Shown: positions 60,944 through 64,000 of the stretch, piece after piece
Position numbering within the stretch: the stretch's first letter is position 1
Layout: every line of letters starts with the position of its first letter
Assembly (NCBI GenBank): GCA_036346205.1
Contig: JARFJB010002412.1
Span: 571,501-635,500, forward strand
Origin: Vesta saturnalis
Lineage: Eukaryota > Arthropoda > Insecta > Coleoptera > Lampyridae
DNA length: 64,000 nt
Reading direction: 5' to 3'
The notes under the pieces: model-generated
Database searches by the model: none
Told to the model about the DNA's origin: nothing
Seen by the model: only the letters and a program-made list of their open reading frames with translations
Program-made: the position numbers and the translations under genes

Positions 60944-63900
60944 ACAGACAGGCACAGACACAGGCAGCCACAGACACAGACACAGACACAGACATAGACA
61001 GACAGACACAGACACAGACACAGACAGACACAGACACAGACACACACACAGACACAGACACAGACACAGACACAGACACAGACACAGACACAGACACAGA
61101 CAGACACAGACACAGACACAGACACAGACACAGACACAGATACAGACACAGGCACAGACACAGACACACAGACACAGACACAGGCACAAACACAGACAGA
61201 CACAGACACAGACACAAACGCAAACAGAGACAGGCCACAGACACAGACACAGACACAGACACAGACACAGACACAGATACAGACACACAGACACAGACAC
61301 AGACACAGACACACACAGGCACAGACACAGACACAGACACAGACACAGAAACAGACACAGACACAGACACAGCACAGACACAGACACAGACACAGACACA
61401 GACACAGACATAGACACAGACACAGACACAGACACAGACACAGACACAGACACAGACAGACACAGAAACAGACACAGACACAGACAGCCACAGACACAGA
61501 CACAGACACAGACACAGACACAGACACAGACACAGACACAGGCACAGGCACAGACACAGATGCAGACACAGACACAGACACAGACACAGACACAGACACA
61601 GACACAGACAGACACAGACACAGACACAGACACAGACACTGACACAGACACAGACACATACAGACACAGACACAGACACAGAGACAGACACAGACACAGT
61701 CACAGACACAGACAAAGACAGCACAGACACAGACACAGACACAGACACAGACACAGACACAGACAGACAGACACAGACACAGACACAAACAGAGACACAC
61801 AGACACAGACACAGACACACACACAGACACAGACACAGGCACAGACACAGACACAGACACAGACACACACTGGCACAGACACAGACACAGACACAGACAC
61901 AGTCACAGGCACACAGACACAGATAGACAGACACAGACAGACACAGACACAGACACAGACACACACAGACACAGACACAGACACAGACATAGACACAGAC
62001 ACAGACACTGACACACAGACACAGACACAGACACAGACACAGACACAGACACAGACACAGACACAGACACACAGACACAGACACAGACACAGACACAGAC
62101 ACAGACACAGACACAGACACAGACACAGACACAGACACAGACACACAGACACAGACACAGACACAGACACAGACAAAGACACAGACACAGGCACAGGCAG
62201 ACACAGATACAGACACACAGACAGACACAGACACACAGACACAGACACAGACACAGACACACACACAGACACAGGCACAGACACAGGCACAGACACAGAC
62301 ACAGACAGACACAGGCACAGACACAGACAGATGACACAGACACAGACACAGACAGACAGGACACAGCCACAGACACAGACACAGACACAGACACACAGAC
62401 ACACATACAGAGACAGACAGACACAGACAGACAGACACAGACACAGACACAGACATAGACACAGACAGACACAGACACAGACACAGACACAGACACAGAC
62501 ACAGACACAGACACAGACACAGACACAGACACAGACACAGACAGACACACAGACACAGACACAGACATAGACACAGGCAGACACAGATATAGACACAGAC
62601 ACAGAGACAGACACAGACACAGACAGACAGACACAGACACAGCACAGACAAAACAGAGACAGACACAGACACAGACACAGACACAGACACAGACACAGAC
62701 ACAGATAGACAGACACAGACACAGACACAGACACAGACACAGACACAGACACAGACAGACACAGATACAGACACAGACACAGACACAGACACAGACACAG
62801 ACACAGACACAGACAGACACAGACACAGACACAGACACAGACACAGACACAGACACAGACACAGACACAGACACAGACACAGACACAGACACAGACAGAC
62901 ACAGACACAGACACAGACACAGACACAGACACAGACACAGACACAGACACAGACATAGACACAGACACAAAAAGACACAGACACAGACACACACACACAC
63001 ACACACAGCATAGGCACAGACAGACACAGACATACACACACAGGCACAGGCATACAGACACAGACACAGACACAGACACAGACACAGACACAGACAGACA
63101 CAGACAGACACAGACACAGACACAGACACAGACACATATACAGACACAGACACAGACACAGACACACACACACACACACACAGACAGGCACAGACACAGA
63201 CAGACACAGACACAGACACAGACACAGACACAGACACAGACACAGACACAGACACAGACACAGACACAGACACAGTCACACACAGACACTGACACAGACA
63301 CAGACACAGACACAGACACAGATACAGTCACAGACACAGACACAGACAGATACAGGCACAGGCAGTCACAGACACAGACACAGACAAAGGCACAAACACA
63401 GACAGACACAGACACAAACACAGACACAGACAGAGAGACACAGACACAGACTCAGACACAGACACAGACACAGACACAGACAGACACAGACACAGACACA
63501 GACACAGACACAGACACAGACACAGACACAGACACAGACACAGACACAGACACAGACACAGACACAGGCACAGACACAGACAGACACAGACGCACAGACA
63601 CAGACACAGACACAGACAGACACAGAAACAGACACAGACACAGACACACAGACACAGACACAGAAACAGACACAGACACAGACACAGACACAGACACAGA
63701 CACAGACAGACACAGACACAGACGCAGACACAGACACAGACACAGACACAGACAGACACAGCCGCAGACACAGACACAGACACAGACACATACACAGACA
63801 CAGACAGACACACAGACACAGACGCATACACAGACACAGACACAGACACAGACACAGACACAGACACAGACACAGACAGACACAGACACAGACACAGACA

Positions 63901-64000
63901 CACAGACGCACACAGACACAGACACAGACACAGACACAGACACAGACACACATACAGACACAGACACAGACATAGAGACAGACACAGACACAGACACAGA
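58141..64000. repeat. ACAGAC hexamer array, homogenised segment running off the window
   Basis: Marker positions parallel 45.5-51.8 kb, but variants are worn down: AGTGTACAGACAAAGG at 58651 for AAGTGTAAGACAAAGG, GACGCA blocks mostly turned into ACAGAC (a few GACGCATACGCAGAC at 59.13 kb), and CA runs at 59.45, 60.07, 60.9 and 63.17 kb. The array continues past the right edge, so its full length is unknown. Confidence 0.95.

Noticed and set aside
56576..61657. Reading frames of up to about 1,700 codons in the hexamer array (Cys-Leu, Val-Cys, Val-Ser, Thr-Asp, Gln-Thr, Arg-His repeats)
   Set aside because: ACAGAC has a period of two codons and no stop in any of six frames, so long open frames are automatic. 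All frames are equally open, there is no start context, and composition follows the repeat.
31851..64000. Telomeric repeat array with telomere-specific retrotransposons
   Set aside because: Tempting because R1- and Jockey-clade elements inhabit some insect telomeres. The strand richer in G (TGTCTG) would point to the left, where the array meets ordinary A+T-rich DNA at 30.8 kb, and the unit is unlike TTAGG or TCAGG. The right end is not visible, so a terminal position is unproven rather than excluded.
31851..64000. CRISPR-like array
   Set aside because: Regular short repeats, but no unique spacers of constant length, no cas genes and a eukaryotic context.

Overview
The window reads as arthropod, most probably insect, nuclear DNA: strongly A+T-rich non-coding sequence, no operons, no intact host gene, and a dense load of transposon relics typical of insects (several Tc1/mariner-like transposases, Jockey-clade and R1-clade non-LTR retrotransposons, a Penelope-like element with a GIY-YIG nuclease, a tRNA-derived SINE-like repeat). 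The insect order cannot be resolved from what is here. Every protein-coding stretch recognised is a pseudogene of a mobile element or of a repeat-like family.

Left part (1-30.8 kb). Mariner-like relics lie at 0.67-2.5, 7.4-8.5, 8.8-9.7, 11.5-12.0, 22.9-23.6, 24.4, 24.7-25.5 and 26.2 kb. Two short terminal-inverted-repeat elements (16.67-17.26 and 27.41-27.72 kb) and one element with unusually long terminal repeats (25.73-26.62 kb) are probably non-autonomous relatives. (TA)n tracts repeatedly sit at or beside the ends of these elements. A Penelope-like fragment (2.64-3.6 kb), a second Penelope 3' fragment (25.6 kb) and a third motif (28.1 kb) carry hammerhead-ribozyme-like cores. A Jockey-type LINE lies on the minus strand at 3.6-7.3 kb. 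A large SINE-derived palindrome lies at 10.9-11.5 kb. A decayed multi-stop gene of an unnamed repeat-associated family lies at 28.3-30.2 kb. The stretch 12.6-16.7 kb and several shorter gaps hold nothing recognisable.

Right part (30.8-64 kb, running off the window). An (AC)n-rich edge grades through ACGGAC-type units into a huge array of the hexamer ACAGAC with variant blocks (GACGCA, ACGGAC, ACACAC), local higher-order periodicity of about 1.59 kb and recurring non-hexamer marker sequences. None of the three frames on either strand of the hexamer contains a stop codon, so the very long reading frames there (up to about 1,700 codons) are not genes. Two retrotransposon pieces are embedded in the array: a 5'-truncated R1-clade element with an A-tail (39.6-42.9 kb) and a Jockey-type fragment cut off at both ends (43.57-45.50 kb).

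The most striking observation is that 53.16-64.0 kb is a second copy of the region starting at 39.6 kb, in the same order (R1-type element, about 650 bp of array, Jockey-type fragment, array with the same markers). In this copy both elements are shredded: short islands of original sequence survive colinearly while the tracts between them have been replaced by ACAGAC units joined at tiny microhomologies. This could be an extreme case of microsatellite encroachment on inserted elements, or a blended-consensus assembly artefact. Nearby patches of small in-repeat deletions make the artefact explanation serious. Raw long reads would decide.
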